Shown here piece by piece: positions 1 to 8,811 of a stretch of DNA of 64,000 nucleotides. The notes beneath the pieces were generated by a model. That model searched no databases. It was given only the letters and a program-made list of their open reading frames with translations, and had not been told where the DNA came from. The stretch comes from Hyphomonas sp. Mor2 (lineage in GTDB: Bacteria > Pseudomonadota > Alphaproteobacteria > Caulobacterales > Hyphomonadaceae): positions 2,790,001 through 2,854,000 of the forward strand of contig NZ_CP017718.1 in assembly GCF_001854405.1 (NCBI RefSeq). Reading direction: 5' to 3'. A program made the translations under genes and the position numbers. Position 1 is the first letter of the stretch, and each line of letters opens with the position of its first letter.

Positions 1-18
1 AAATCGAGGAGGACAGCG

Positions 19-2241
19 ATGCGTTATACCCTAACCGCGGCGGCTGCCGGAGCCCTTTTGGCTGCCTGCACCACCGTCACCGACACCCCAGACACAAGCA
101 CAGAGGCCAGCGTGGACGTCACAACAGAAGCCCCAGCCGAACCGGTTGAAACAGCGGCCGCTGAGATGCCGACCGATCCTTACCTCTGGATGGAAGAGGT
201 TGAAGGCGACGCGGCGCTGGCCTGGGTCAACGAACAGAATGACCGCTCTCTCGCCGCGATCCAGGATATTGCCGTATATGACGACAATTTCGCCAAGGCT
301 CTGGACCTCGCGACTTCGACCGATCGCATTCCGTACGGATCCGTGCGCGAAGGCATGGTCTACAATTTCTGGCAGGACGAAACCAATGTCCGCGGCCTCT
401 GGCGGCGCACCAGTCTGGACAGCTACAAATCGGACACCCCGGAATGGGAAACCGTGCTCGACTTCGACAAACTAGCTGCCGATGAAGACAAGAACTGGGT
501 GTTCAAGGGCGCCAATTGCTTCAAGCCGCAAGGCGCCGAGAAGACGCTCTGCTTCGTTTCGCTATCGGATGGCGGCAAGGATGCGATCATAAATCGCGAG
601 TTCGACCTGAACGCCAAAGCCTTTGTCGAGGGTGGTTTTGTCACCGATGAAGCCAAGCAAGGCCTGGCCTGGGTGGATCATGATACCGTCCTGGTCGGCA
701 CCGACTGGGGCGGCGATGGATCGACCCTGACAGAGTCCGGCTATCCGTCATCTGTGCGCCTGTGGAAACGTGGTGAGGCCCTGGCCGACGCGACCGAGCT
801 GTTTGCCGGTCAGGCCACAGATGTGGGTGTCTGGCCATGGTCTTCTGAACTGGATGACGGCACCATGATTTATGGCGCGGTCGAAGCCGACACGTTCTTC
901 ACATCGACTTACTGGCTGCTCAGCGATGGCGAGGCGGTCAAATTCCCGATCCCGCAAAAGGCTTCGCTCGGCAGCGACTATAAAGGCTGGCAGTTTGTCA
1001 CCTTGCAGGAAGACTGGACGGTTGGCGATGATGCGTTCAAGACCGGCGACCTGCTCGCCTTCAACCTGCAGCAATTCCTCGACACCAAGGCGTTGCCCGC
1101 GGTTGAGCTGGTCTTCCGCGCCAATGAGCGCCAGGCCGTGAACGGCGTGGCCGTCTCCAAATCGGCCGCATTGCTCTCGATCAATGACAATGTTGCTGGC
1201 AAGATCCTGCGCCTGGAGCATAGCGAAACAGACGGCTGGACAACCAAGGATGTGGCCCTGCCGGGCACGGGTCAGGCCGGTATCGCCTTCTCCGATGAGG
1301 ACGAAGAGACCGTTTTCATCAATTATGAAGGCTTCCTCAGCCCGGACAGCCTGCTGACATTTGATGCCGCAGATAACACGACCTCGGCGCTGAAATCCCT
1401 GCCGTCCAAGTTCAACGCGGATGGCCTGGTCGTGCACCAGAAGGAAGCCACCTCCAAGGATGGCACCAAGATCCCGTACTTCGTCGTTCATCGCGAAGGC
1501 ATCGAGCTGGATGGCTCCACCCCGACACTGCTTTACGGCTATGGCGGCTTCGAAGTTTCGATGCGCCCGAGTTATAGCGGCGGCATTGGCCGCATGTGGC
1601 TGGAGCGCGGCGGTGCCTATGTCCTGGCCAATATTCGCGGTGGCGGCGAGTTCGGCCCAAGCTGGCACCAGGCCGGCCTGAAAGGCAATCGCCAGCGCAT
1701 CTATGACGACTTCATCGCGGTCGGCGAAGACCTGATCAATATTGGCGTCACCAAGCCCGAGCATCTTGGCATCATGGGTGGATCGAATGGCGGTCTGCTT
1801 ATGGGCGTGATGATCACCCAGCGCCCGGACCTCTGGAACGCTGTGGTCATTCAGGTGCCGCTGCTCGACATGCTGCGCTATCACAAGCTGCTGGCCGGCG
1901 CCTCCTGGGTGGATGAGTATGGCGATCCGGACAATCCCGAAGAGCGGGCCTTCCTGGAGACCATCTCGCCGTATCAGAACTTCGATGCCAGCGCGGATTA
2001 TCCAACCCCGCTCTTCGTCACCTCGACCAAGGATGACCGCGTGCATCCCGGCCATGCGCGCAAGATGGCGAAACTGTTCGAGGATGCCGACAAACCCTTC
2101 CTCTATTACGAGAATATCGATGGCGGTCACTCTGCGGCGGCCAACCAGCAAGAGCGCGCCAAGCGCACAGCGCTGGAATTCTCCTATCTCTATGATCGCC
2201 TGTTCCCGCAAGAGGCGGCCAGTGAGGACGCTGGGGAATAG
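19..2241 (+). CDS. Prolyl oligopeptidase family (S9A) lipoprotein
   Basis: A 740-residue serine peptidase predicted to cleave short proline-containing peptides at the cell envelope. The N-terminus is a lipoprotein signal with lipobox LLAAC (Cys17), followed by a Thr/Glu/Pro-rich linker. The beta-propeller domain covers about residues 55-470 and the alpha/beta-hydrolase domain the C-terminal 260. The nucleophile is Ser589 in GGSNGG; Asp672/Asp673 in KDDRVHPGH and His704 in DGGHS complete the likely triad. GAGGAGG lies 6 bases before the ATG, which supports this start. Length and motifs agree with the family. Substrate range is not visible from sequence. Confidence 0.93.
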   Translation: MRYTLTAAAAGALLAACTTVTDTPDTSTEASVDVTTEAPAEPVETAAAEMPTDPYLWMEEVEGDAALAWVNEQNDRSLAAIQDIAVYDDNFAKALDLATSTDRIPYGSVREGMVYNFWQDETNVRGLWRRTSLDSYKSDTPEWETVLDFDKLAADEDKNWVFKGANCFKPQGAEKTLCFVSLSDGGKDAIINREFDLNAKAFVEGGFVTDEAKQGLAWVDHDTVLVGTDWGGDGSTLTESGYPSSVRLWKRGEALADATELFAGQATDVGVWPWSSELDDGTMIYGAVEADTFFTSTYWLLSDGEAVKFPIPQKASLGSDYKGWQFVTLQEDWTVGDDAFKTGDLLAFNLQQFLDTKALPAVELVFRANERQAVNGVAVSKSAALLSINDNVAGKILRLEHSETDGWTTKDVALPGTGQAGIAFSDEDEETVFINYEGFLSPDSLLTFDAADNTTSALKSLPSKFNADGLVVHQKEATSKDGTKIPYFVVHREGIELDGSTPTLLYGYGGFEVSMRPSYSGGIGRMWLERGGAYVLANIRGGGEFGPSWHQAGLKGNRQRIYDDFIAVGEDLINIGVTKPEHLGIMGGSNGGLLMGVMITQRPDLWNAVVIQVPLLDMLRYHKLLAGASWVDEYGDPDNPEERAFLETISPYQNFDASADYPTPLFVTSTKDDRVHPGHARKMAKLFEDADKPFLYYENIDGGHSAAANQQERAKRTALEFSYLYDRLFPQEAASEDAGE

Positions 2242-2276
2242 ATAGACTCCTTGCATATCGAGCGTAGAATGCCGGC

Positions 2277-3119
2277 ATGGCTTCTACGCTCGATATTACC
2301 CCGATTGCCGGGGCACTCGGCGCCGAGATTTCAGGCGTCTCCCTCGCGGACGATCTCTCCAATGCGCAATTTGATGAGATCCATCGCGCCTTTCTCGACC
2401 ATCATGTCATCTTCTTTCGCGGCCAGACCGGCCTGACGCCGGAGGCGCAAAAGCGGTTTGCTCGACGGTTCGGAACCCTGAATGTGCACCCGTATGTCAA
2501 AGGCATGGACGGGCATCCCGAGCTGCTGGAGATTATCAAGGAACCGGAAGACAAACTCAATTTCGGCGGCGGCTGGCATTCGGACATGTCCTTCCTCGAA
2601 CAGCCTGCGCTGGGCTCCATCCTCTACGGGGTCGAGATCCCCGCTTTTGGCGGCGATACGCTGTTTGCCAATCAGATTGCTGCCTACGAGGCTCTGTCAG
2701 ATGGCATGAAGGAGATGCTGGGCGGCCTTAATGCCATCCACTCGGCCAGCCGCGAGTATAGCGCCAAAGGGCAGTCGGCGCAGGATCGCCAATCCATGCA
2801 AACCGAGGTCGCGGTCGATGCACCGGAATATGAGCATCCGGTGATCCGCACACATCCCGAGACCGGACGCAAAGGCCTTTATGTGAACCCGGCTTTCACT
2901 TTGCGCTTTGCCGGCATGACCAAACGCGAAAGCCGTCCCTTGCTCAACTTTCTGTTCGAGCATTCGCGCGATGAGCGCTTTACCTGCCGGTTTCGCTGGA
3001 GTCAGGATGCCGTCGCCTTCTGGGACAATCGCTGTTGCTGGCACTACGCGCTGAATGATTATCAGGGCCAACGCCGCCACATGCGCCGCGCCACGGTGAA
3101 TGGCGACCGGCCGTACTAG
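2277..3119 (+). CDS. TauD/TfdA family Fe(II)/2-oxoglutarate dioxygenase
   Basis: A 280-residue non-heme iron dioxygenase of the TauD type, which hydroxylates a small substrate while decarboxylating 2-oxoglutarate. The iron-binding triad is visible as His101 and Asp103 in WHSD and His256 in CWHYALND; Arg267 or Arg270 would bind 2-oxoglutarate. Positions match TauD closely. It lies 35 bases after the S9 peptidase gene and could be co-transcribed. The specific substrate (taurine, an alkylsulfate, an aryloxyacid or other) cannot be told from sequence, so no gene symbol is given. Confidence 0.9.
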   Translation: MASTLDITPIAGALGAEISGVSLADDLSNAQFDEIHRAFLDHHVIFFRGQTGLTPEAQKRFARRFGTLNVHPYVKGMDGHPELLEIIKEPEDKLNFGGGWHSDMSFLEQPALGSILYGVEIPAFGGDTLFANQIAAYEALSDGMKEMLGGLNAIHSASREYSAKGQSAQDRQSMQTEVAVDAPEYEHPVIRTHPETGRKGLYVNPAFTLRFAGMTKRESRPLLNFLFEHSRDERFTCRFRWSQDAVAFWDNRCCWHYALNDYQGQRRHMRRATVNGDRPY

Positions 3120-3171
3120 CCAGCCGGATCAACTGATCTAGGTCTTGATCAGAGCCAATCCGGAGACCTGA

Positions 3172-3765
3172 ATGGCGGAAACCGCGCCCCGCCCAACCTT
3201 TGCCGACCGCATGGTGGCGCTGGCGCATTCGCGCTGGCTGTTGCCCGTCCTGCTGCTGGTCGAGATCGTCGAGACCTCGTTTGTGCCCCTGCCTTATGAA
3301 GCCGCCTTCATCGCGCTTTGTCTGGCGGCCCGCGACCGGATCTGGGCGTTCGTGACCGTCTCGGTCCTGGGCAGTGCGATCGGTGGATCAATCATCTACG
3401 CGATCGGCGCGGCCTATTTTGATCCGTTGATTGCCTGGCTGGGCGTTGAGGACCTCGCCGCCACTTATACGGAGCGCTTCTCCGAACGCGGCGCGTCCTA
3501 CATATTCCTCGGCGGGACGACCCCGGCACCATCCTACCTGATCAACCTCATCGCCGGAGCGACCGGATACCCCTATTGGGAGTTTCTCGGGATCTTCTCG
3601 GTCAGCCGGTTTGTGCGGTTTGCCATTCTCGGCGGACTGCTCTTCCTGTTCGGCGCGCAATTGACCCGCGGGTGGGAGCGCCTGCCGAAAGGGCTCAAGC
3701 GCGTACTCTCTGTCCTGGTGATTGTAGGCCTCATCTACTGGTTCGTTTCCGGATTCAGCGATTAA
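3172..3765 (+). CDS. DedA/YqaA-like inner-membrane protein
   Basis: A 197-residue polytopic protein with about five hydrophobic segments. It has VTT/DedA-superfamily features: an N-terminal re-entrant segment with ETSFVPLPYEA, a GSAIGG stretch and an Arg-rich SRFVRFA helix near residue 145. DedA relatives are linked to lipid-carrier flipping and membrane homeostasis; YqaA-type members are shorter and poorly studied. The ATG follows CCGGAGACCTGA, a reasonable ribosome site. Function in this organism is inferred only from the family. Confidence 0.8.
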   Translation: MAETAPRPTFADRMVALAHSRWLLPVLLLVEIVETSFVPLPYEAAFIALCLAARDRIWAFVTVSVLGSAIGGSIIYAIGAAYFDPLIAWLGVEDLAATYTERFSERGASYIFLGGTTPAPSYLINLIAGATGYPYWEFLGIFSVSRFVRFAILGGLLFLFGAQLTRGWERLPKGLKRVLSVLVIVGLIYWFVSGFSD

Positions 3766-3841
3766 GGCTGGCCCGGCGGCAGATCTTGCCAAGGTCAAGG
3801 CATCCCGCCACAACCAAGGAAAAGAGCGGGAGGCCATTCAC

Positions 3842-5338
3842 ATGATCCGGAACATTTTCCTTGGCGCAGGCGCCATATTCGTCCTTCTGGTCGCGATCAT
3901 CCTCGTCCGCACCTTCACCTATGGCGGGGCGCCGCAAGAGGTGCGCGAGATTGTCCTGCCCGACGTGCCCGAATTCGACGAGAACATCGCCGCGGAGCAT
4001 CTCAGCGAGGCCATCCAGTTTCGCACGATGACCGTTGCGCCGGGTGACCCCCGCGCCGGCCAGGAGGGCCCATGGCTGGAGATGCAGGCCTGGATGGAAG
4101 AGACCTATCCCGCGTTTCACGCCGCCGCGAACAAGGAAACCGTGCCGGGCGGGTATACGCTGCTCTTCACCTGGCAGGGCAGCGACGCCGCGCTCGATCC
4201 GCTCCTGCTGATGGCGCACCAGGATGTCGTGCCGGTCAATATCGGCACCGAGGGCGACTGGGACGCACCGCCTTTCTCCGGCGCGATCCAGGATGGCTAT
4301 ATCTATGGCCGCGGCGCGATTGATGACAAAGGCTCGATGGTCGGCCTGCTGGAAGCGCTGGACGCCTTGGCGCTCGAAGGCTTTCAGCCGCGACGCACCA
4401 TATTGCTGATGCTGGGGCATGATGAGGAAGTCTCCGGATCTGGCGCCGCCGCCGGGGTCGAGCTGCTCAAATCGCGCGGCGTGTCGCCGATCATGGCTCT
4501 GGATGAGGGCTTCATGGCGGTCGAGAACAACCCGCTGACCGGGGGCACGCTCGCCTTCATTGGCATCGCCGAAAAGGGCTATGTCACGCTGCAGTTGACG
4601 GTCACGGCAGCGGGTGGGCATTCCTCGACTCCGCCGCGCAACAGCGCCACGGTCAGGCTGTCGCGCGCCCTGATCGCGCTCGATGAGAACCAGATGCCGG
4701 CGGATTTCTCCAAGCCGCCGGTCTCGACCCTGTTCCGGACGGCGGCTTCCGACATGCCCTTCACCATGCGTATGGCTTTCGCCAATCAATGGCTGTTTGG
4801 CGGCATGATCGAAAGCCAGATGGGCGCGATCCCGCAAGCCAATGCGATGATCCGCACGACCACCGCGCCAACCATGCTGAGCGGTTCGGCCAAGGAAAAC
4901 GTCCTGGCGCAACGGGCCACGGCGATCATCAATTTCCGTATCCACCCGAATGACACTGAAGAGAGCATCATCGCGCATGTGAAGCGGGTGACCAAGGATA
5001 TTGAAGGGCTGGAAGTCACACTCGGCCGCAGCGGCATTCGCGGCACCGGGGCCTCCCCTGTCAGCCCGATGGACAATCTCGCATTTGGTGTCCTGTACGC
5101 CGTCGCCGCCGATTCAAGCGGTGCCCCGGTGACGCCCGGCCTTGTCCTCGGCGCCACGGACGGACGCTATGCCACCGCGATCACCGACAGCGTCTACCGG
5201 TTCATGCCGGCGGTCATGTCACCTGAGGACCTGACCGGATTTCACGGCACAAATGAACGCATCACGGTTGAGAATATGGGCCGCCTGGCCAAGGGCTATG
5301 CGCAGATCATTCTCGCCATGGATGCGAATGAAGAGTGA
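3842..5338 (+). CDS. M20 family zinc peptidase, membrane-anchored
   Basis: A 498-residue M20 metallopeptidase of the carboxypeptidase PM20D1-like subgroup, anchored by an N-terminal hydrophobic segment (residues 5-24), so the catalytic part is probably periplasmic. Conserved residues are His126 and catalytic Asp128 in MAHQDVVPV, bridging Asp161 in GRGAIDDKG, and the Glu195-Glu196 pair in GHDEEVSG. A dimerisation domain occupies about residues 240-385. AGCGGGAGG sits upstream of the ATG. Expected activity is hydrolysis of dipeptides or N-acyl amino acids; the real substrate is unknown. The gene converges on leuB. Confidence 0.9.
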   Translation: MIRNIFLGAGAIFVLLVAIILVRTFTYGGAPQEVREIVLPDVPEFDENIAAEHLSEAIQFRTMTVAPGDPRAGQEGPWLEMQAWMEETYPAFHAAANKETVPGGYTLLFTWQGSDAALDPLLLMAHQDVVPVNIGTEGDWDAPPFSGAIQDGYIYGRGAIDDKGSMVGLLEALDALALEGFQPRRTILLMLGHDEEVSGSGAAAGVELLKSRGVSPIMALDEGFMAVENNPLTGGTLAFIGIAEKGYVTLQLTVTAAGGHSSTPPRNSATVRLSRALIALDENQMPADFSKPPVSTLFRTAASDMPFTMRMAFANQWLFGGMIESQMGAIPQANAMIRTTTAPTMLSGSAKENVLAQRATAIINFRIHPNDTEESIIAHVKRVTKDIEGLEVTLGRSGIRGTGASPVSPMDNLAFGVLYAVAADSSGAPVTPGLVLGATDGRYATAITDSVYRFMPAVMSPEDLTGFHGTNERITVENMGRLAKGYAQIILAMDANEE

Positions 5339-5362
5339 TCATTTGACGGGGGACATGGAAAG

Positions 5363-6418
5363 CTAAAGCGCCGCGATCACTGCGTCGCCCATCTCTGACG
5401 TCGACATTGTGCCACCAAGATCCCGCGTCCGGGCCCCCGCATCGAGCGCCTTGCCGACGGCTGCGAACAATCTGTCCGCCGCCTCGGCCCGGCCCAGTGA
5501 CCAGCGCAGCGCCATCTCCACCGACAGGATTGCGGCGCAGGGATTGGCGTAGCCCTTGCCCGCAATATCAGGGGCAGAGCCATGGACCGGCTCGTACAGG
5601 CCGGGCTTGCCGTCATAGCTGAGCGAGGCACTTGGCAACATGCCGATGGAGCCGGTCAGCATGGCCGCCGCGTCCGAGAGGATATCGCCGAACAGGTTGC
5701 CCGCCAGGATGACGTCAAACTGTTTCGGATCCCGCACCAGTTCCATGGCGCAGGCATCCGCGAGAATGTGGCGAAGCTCTACGCCTTCTCCTTCAGAGGC
5801 ATGCAGCTCGGTGACGGTCTCGCGCCAGAACAGGCCGCTTTCCATGACATTGGATTTTTCAGTTGAGGCCACCTCGCCGCGGCGACCGCGAGCAATCTCA
5901 AACGCAACGCGCGAGACGCGATCAATCTCGCCTTTGGTATAGCGCGAGGTTTCATAGCCGAAGCTCTTGTCGCCAATGCCGCGCTCGAAGCCGCGGGGCT
6001 CCCCGAAATAGACGCCGGAGGTCAGCTCGCGCACGATCATGATATCGAGCCCGTCAACAAATTCGCGTTTCAGGCTGGAGGCGTCAGCGAGCGCCGGGAA
6101 ACAGAAAGCGGGGCGCAGATTGGCGAACGTATCCATGCCCTTGCGCAGCTGCAGCAAGCCCATTTCCGGGCGTAGGTGGCGCTCGACGCCGTCCCAAGCC
6201 GGACCGCCGACTGCGCCGAGCAGGACCGCATCGCTGGATTTCGCTTTCACCAATGTATGGACGGTCAGCGGTTCGCCATGCGTGTCGATCGAGGCACCGC
6301 CCACCAGACCCTCTTCAAAACCGAGATCCGGCGCCAGCACCTCAGCGACGCGGCGCGCCTGTTCCGTCACTTCTGGGCCAATCCCGTCACCGGGCAAGAG
6401 CAGCATGGTCTGGCTCAT
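5363..6418 (-). CDS. leuB: 3-isopropylmalate dehydrogenase
   Basis: LeuB oxidises and decarboxylates (2R,3S)-3-isopropylmalate to 2-oxoisocaproate, the third leucine-specific step. The 351-residue protein has the usual [11 protein letters not shown] start, GAVGGP, the substrate motif [13 protein letters not shown] and the NAD-binding [14 protein letters not shown]. The ATG at 6418 is chosen because GATGAGGA lies just upstream and the protein then starts at MSQT; an in-frame ATG at 6451 would add 11 unlikely residues. It is the last gene of the minus-strand operon that contains leuC and leuD. Confidence 0.97.
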   Translation of the reverse strand: MSQTMLLLPGDGIGPEVTEQARRVAEVLAPDLGFEEGLVGGASIDTHGEPLTVHTLVKAKSSDAVLLGAVGGPAWDGVERHLRPEMGLLQLRKGMDTFANLRPAFCFPALADASSLKREFVDGLDIMIVRELTSGVYFGEPRGFERGIGDKSFGYETSRYTKGEIDRVSRVAFEIARGRRGEVASTEKSNVMESGLFWRETVTELHASEGEGVELRHILADACAMELVRDPKQFDVILAGNLFGDILSDAAAMLTGSIGMLPSASLSYDGKPGLYEPVHGSAPDIAGKGYANPCAAILSVEMALRWSLGRAEAADRLFAAVGKALDAGARTRDLGGTMSTSEMGDAVIAAL

Positions 6419-6499
6419 GGAATCCTCATCACGTCTGGAGTTTCGCGCCATAGATCAGCTTGGCGCGCCCGAGTCCACTGCGACGAAGAGCGCGGCGGA

Positions 6500-6802
6500 T
6501 TAGAGCGGCATTGGCTCCGGCTTCGCCTCATACATGCGAACTTCGAGATTCTGAGGACCCACCTTGCCCAGCGCTTGTCGGAACACGGCCATATGGGGTT
6601 CAGCGAAGTGGCTGACCAGTGCGGCCTTGTCCGTCCAACGCTCAATAATGCGCAGCAGATTGGGGTCCAGCAGGTCGCGGCTATAGGCGTATTCGATGCA
6701 GCCGGCTTCCTCGCGGCTCGCCTTGATCATGATCTGCATGGCCGCAATGGCCTCATCCCAGGCGCCTTCGGGAATCTGGGCGCTGCCTTCTACGATGATC
6801 AT
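6500..6802 (-). CDS. ABM-domain quinol monooxygenase-like protein
   Basis: A 100-residue single-domain protein of the antibiotic-biosynthesis-monooxygenase (ABM, YgiN-like) family. The dimeric alpha/beta ferredoxin-like fold is signalled by EEAGCIEYAYSRD followed by RIIERWTDKAALVSHFAEPH. Such proteins oxidise quinols or related phenolics, or act as small stress-response monooxygenases. Its start overlaps the stop of the upstream inhibitor gene by four bases (ATGA), which points to translational coupling within the leu operon. No link to leucine synthesis is evident. Confidence 0.85.
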   Translation of the reverse strand: MIIVEGSAQIPEGAWDEAIAAMQIMIKASREEAGCIEYAYSRDLLDPNLLRIIERWTDKAALVSHFAEPHMAVFRQALGKVGPQNLEVRMYEAKPEPMPL

Positions 6803-7224
6803 TCCACCACCTTTATCTTGAGCGTGAGTGTCTCGGCGACATCCTGCGGCGAGCGCTCATAGGAGAGTTTCAAGTCGGATTTTCCGACATTCAGCGCCTC
6901 GAACACGAACAACTGGTGCCCGCCACTGCCGGTCACACCCGCTGGAGCAGGATCGGCATTATAAGCCTCGCTCAACTGATCCAACTTTGAAGCGTCTATA
7001 TCCTTGAGATACCAGTAATATCCCGTCGTTGGATTGGAATCGAGCTTGAGATTGAGCTTGCCGCCCGGTCGAAGCGTGACTGTCGTGCCGCTGTCCGGAT
7101 CGGTGAACGTCTGCACCGGCGCCGCGCCTTCCAGGCCGCGAACCTCTGGCTCCGTGTTCATGATATCGGGAATGCATGCGGTCAGCAGACCGGCGCTCAG
7201 GGCGATGACTAGCAAGGGTTTCAT
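6799..7224 (-). CDS. Chagasin-like (I42) protease-inhibitor lipoprotein
   Basis: A 141-residue lipoprotein (signal peptide with LLTAC, Cys17) carrying an I42 chagasin-type domain. The three inhibitor loops are recognisable as NPTTGYYWY, the GSGGHQLF segment and the YERSPQ turn (usually RPW-like). Family members inhibit papain-like cysteine peptidases. Signal and lipobox place it in the periplasm or outer membrane. Its start overlaps the leuD stop by four bases and its stop overlaps the ABM gene, so it is translated inside the leu operon. Target protease is unknown; the third loop is divergent, so inhibitory activity is uncertain. Confidence 0.85.
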   Translation of the reverse strand: MKPLLVIALSAGLLTACIPDIMNTEPEVRGLEGAAPVQTFTDPDSGTTVTLRPGGKLNLKLDSNPTTGYYWYLKDIDASKLDQLSEAYNADPAPAGVTGSGGHQLFVFEALNVGKSDLKLSYERSPQDVAETLTLKIKVVE

Positions 7225-7850
7225 GATGTCGTCTCCAACCAGGGCGTCGCGAGTTTGCGCTGCGCTTCATAGGCGCTGATCGCGCCTTCGGATTGCAAGC
7301 TGAGCGCAATGTCATCGAGGCCGTTCAGCAATTTCTCGCGCCGGCCTTCGTCATAATCGAAGCCGTGTTCCACGCCGTCCGGCGTCGTTACGGTCTTGGT
7401 TTCAAGATCAATCTCGAACACGCTGTTGCTGCCGCCAGCCTGGTCCGCCAAAGCCTCGCAGACCTCAAGCGGCAGGGCGATCGCGAGAATGCCGTTCTTG
7501 CCGCAATTATTGTAGAAAATATCGGCAAAACTCGGCGCAATCACACAGGTAATGCCCTGGTCCAGCAGCGCCCAGGGGGCATGCTCGCGAGACGACCCAC
7601 AGCCAAAATTCTCACCCGCGATCAGGACGCCCGCCGTGCGGTATTGGGGCTTGTTGAGGACAAAATCCGGGTTCGGCGCTCCGTCCGGAAGAGTCTTGAG
7701 CTCGTGGAACAAGCCCTCGGACAGGCCATCGCGTTCGGTGGTCTTGAGGAACTGTTTGGGAATGATCATGTCGGTGTCGACATTGACCATCAGCTTGCCC
7801 TTGTCGATCAGGGGCGCCGCGGTGGAGCGAAGTTTGGTGAAGGCTTTCAT
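7221..7850 (-). CDS. leuD: 3-isopropylmalate dehydratase small subunit
   Basis: LeuD is the swivel-domain subunit that joins LeuC to isomerise 2- to 3-isopropylmalate. The 209-residue form starting MKAFTKLRS matches the family: DTDMIIPKQFLK, GENFGCGSSREHAPWAL and FADIFYNNCGKNGIL are all present. The open frame continues 52 codons upstream into the neighbouring VOC gene, but the ATG at 7850 gives the family-typical length and start. It is followed by the inhibitor gene with a four-base overlap. Confidence 0.97.
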   Translation of the reverse strand: MKAFTKLRSTAAPLIDKGKLMVNVDTDMIIPKQFLKTTERDGLSEGLFHELKTLPDGAPNPDFVLNKPQYRTAGVLIAGENFGCGSSREHAPWALLDQGITCVIAPSFADIFYNNCGKNGILAIALPLEVCEALADQAGGSNSVFEIDLETKTVTTPDGVEHGFDYDEGRREKLLNGLDDIALSLQSEGAISAYEAQRKLATPWLETTS

Positions 7851-7860
7851 GACGGGCTTT

Positions 7861-8700
7861 CTAGCGCTTTGCGTGAGCAATGAACAGGGTCGGCACGCCC
7901 TGGGTTCGGTCGCGGACGGTGAACACGGTTGTACCGGGTTCGCGACCGGTGCGAATTTCGCTGAGATCATGCCCGCTGGCAGAAAGGCGGGCATGGGCGG
8001 CTTCAAGATTATCGGTTTCCCAGGTCAGTCCCCAGATCGAATCCGGTCCGTCCAGGTCCGGCGCGTCACCCAGTCGGTTGATGATCTCCAGCGTCAGGCC
8101 GCCGAGGCGGAAGAACAGGAACCGCGTCTTCCACTGCTCAGCCGTCCGGTCGAGTGCGAAACGCAGGCCAAGCCGCGCACCATAATTGGCCACTGCGCGT
8201 TCCGGATTCGGGGTGTTGATCACCAGATGATCCAGCGCCGTCGCCGCGCCAGCCGAGACAGGAGGGATCTGCAATGGCGTGTCGGGCTGCAGGACGAAGG
8301 TTTTCACCCCAGCCATAATATCATCCGGGATTCGGAACCGTTGCCAGGACCGGCTCGCGCCCGACTCCTGATGCGTGCTCGCCCCGTCTGCAATGGCGTC
8401 CGGCGCCAGGCCGCGCCGCATCATCAGATGATGATCAGAGGCGAGATCGTCCGAGCGATAGACCAGCGTGGTCAGGCGCGCGCCCTCTGCAGTCATTTCG
8501 CGCAGCTTCTCTGCGACCGCGCCATCGCCCGCTGGTGCCATCAGTTCGATCGAAGTGTTGCCGACAGCAAAGACCGATATGCCCACACCATCATTCCGGG
8601 CCTGCCAGCTCGGCGCCAGGCCCAGCAAGGCGGAATAGTCGGCGGTCGCCACGGAAAGTTCCGGACACAGTAATACGAAGTGATCCAGCGCGGTGATCAT
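7861..8700 (-). CDS. VOC superfamily (glyoxalase-like) protein
   Basis: A 279-residue protein starting ITALDHFVLLCPEL, with two paired beta-alpha-beta-beta-beta units typical of the vicinal oxygen chelate fold (residues 1-120 and 140-275; second unit begins ALDHLVINTPNPERAVANY). It resembles glyoxalase_3-type dioxygenase-like proteins of unknown substrate. It sits between the FGE-like gene and leuD in the leu operon, ten bases from leuD. Candidate metal ligands are His7 and the His of DHLVI plus a late Glu, but this is inference. It could be a hydrolase, isomerase or resistance-type protein. Confidence 0.8.
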   Translation of the reverse strand: MITALDHFVLLCPELSVATADYSALLGLAPSWQARNDGVGISVFAVGNTSIELMAPAGDGAVAEKLREMTAEGARLTTLVYRSDDLASDHHLMMRRGLAPDAIADGASTHQESGASRSWQRFRIPDDIMAGVKTFVLQPDTPLQIPPVSAGAATALDHLVINTPNPERAVANYGARLGLRFALDRTAEQWKTRFLFFRLGGLTLEIINRLGDAPDLDGPDSIWGLTWETDNLEAAHARLSASGHDLSEIRTGREPGTTVFTVRDRTQGVPTLFIAHAKR

Positions 8701-8811
8701 GTCGAGGGGTCCTTCACGGGTGGATTTTGTAGAGGCGCCACGTGTCAGGCGTCCACGCAGCTATGAGCTGGCCGGACCCAAACGGAATCACTTCAGAAAG
8801 TCAACGCGGGT

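Noticed and set aside
748-2256. Long minus-strand open frame (502 codons) across the S9 peptidase gene
   Set aside because: Shadow of the real gene; the plus strand has catalytic motifs, a lipobox and a good ribosome site, while this frame has none.
3755-4978. Minus-strand 407-codon open frame
   Set aside because: Antisense of the M20 peptidase; composition is Arg/Gly/His-rich as expected of a shadow frame.
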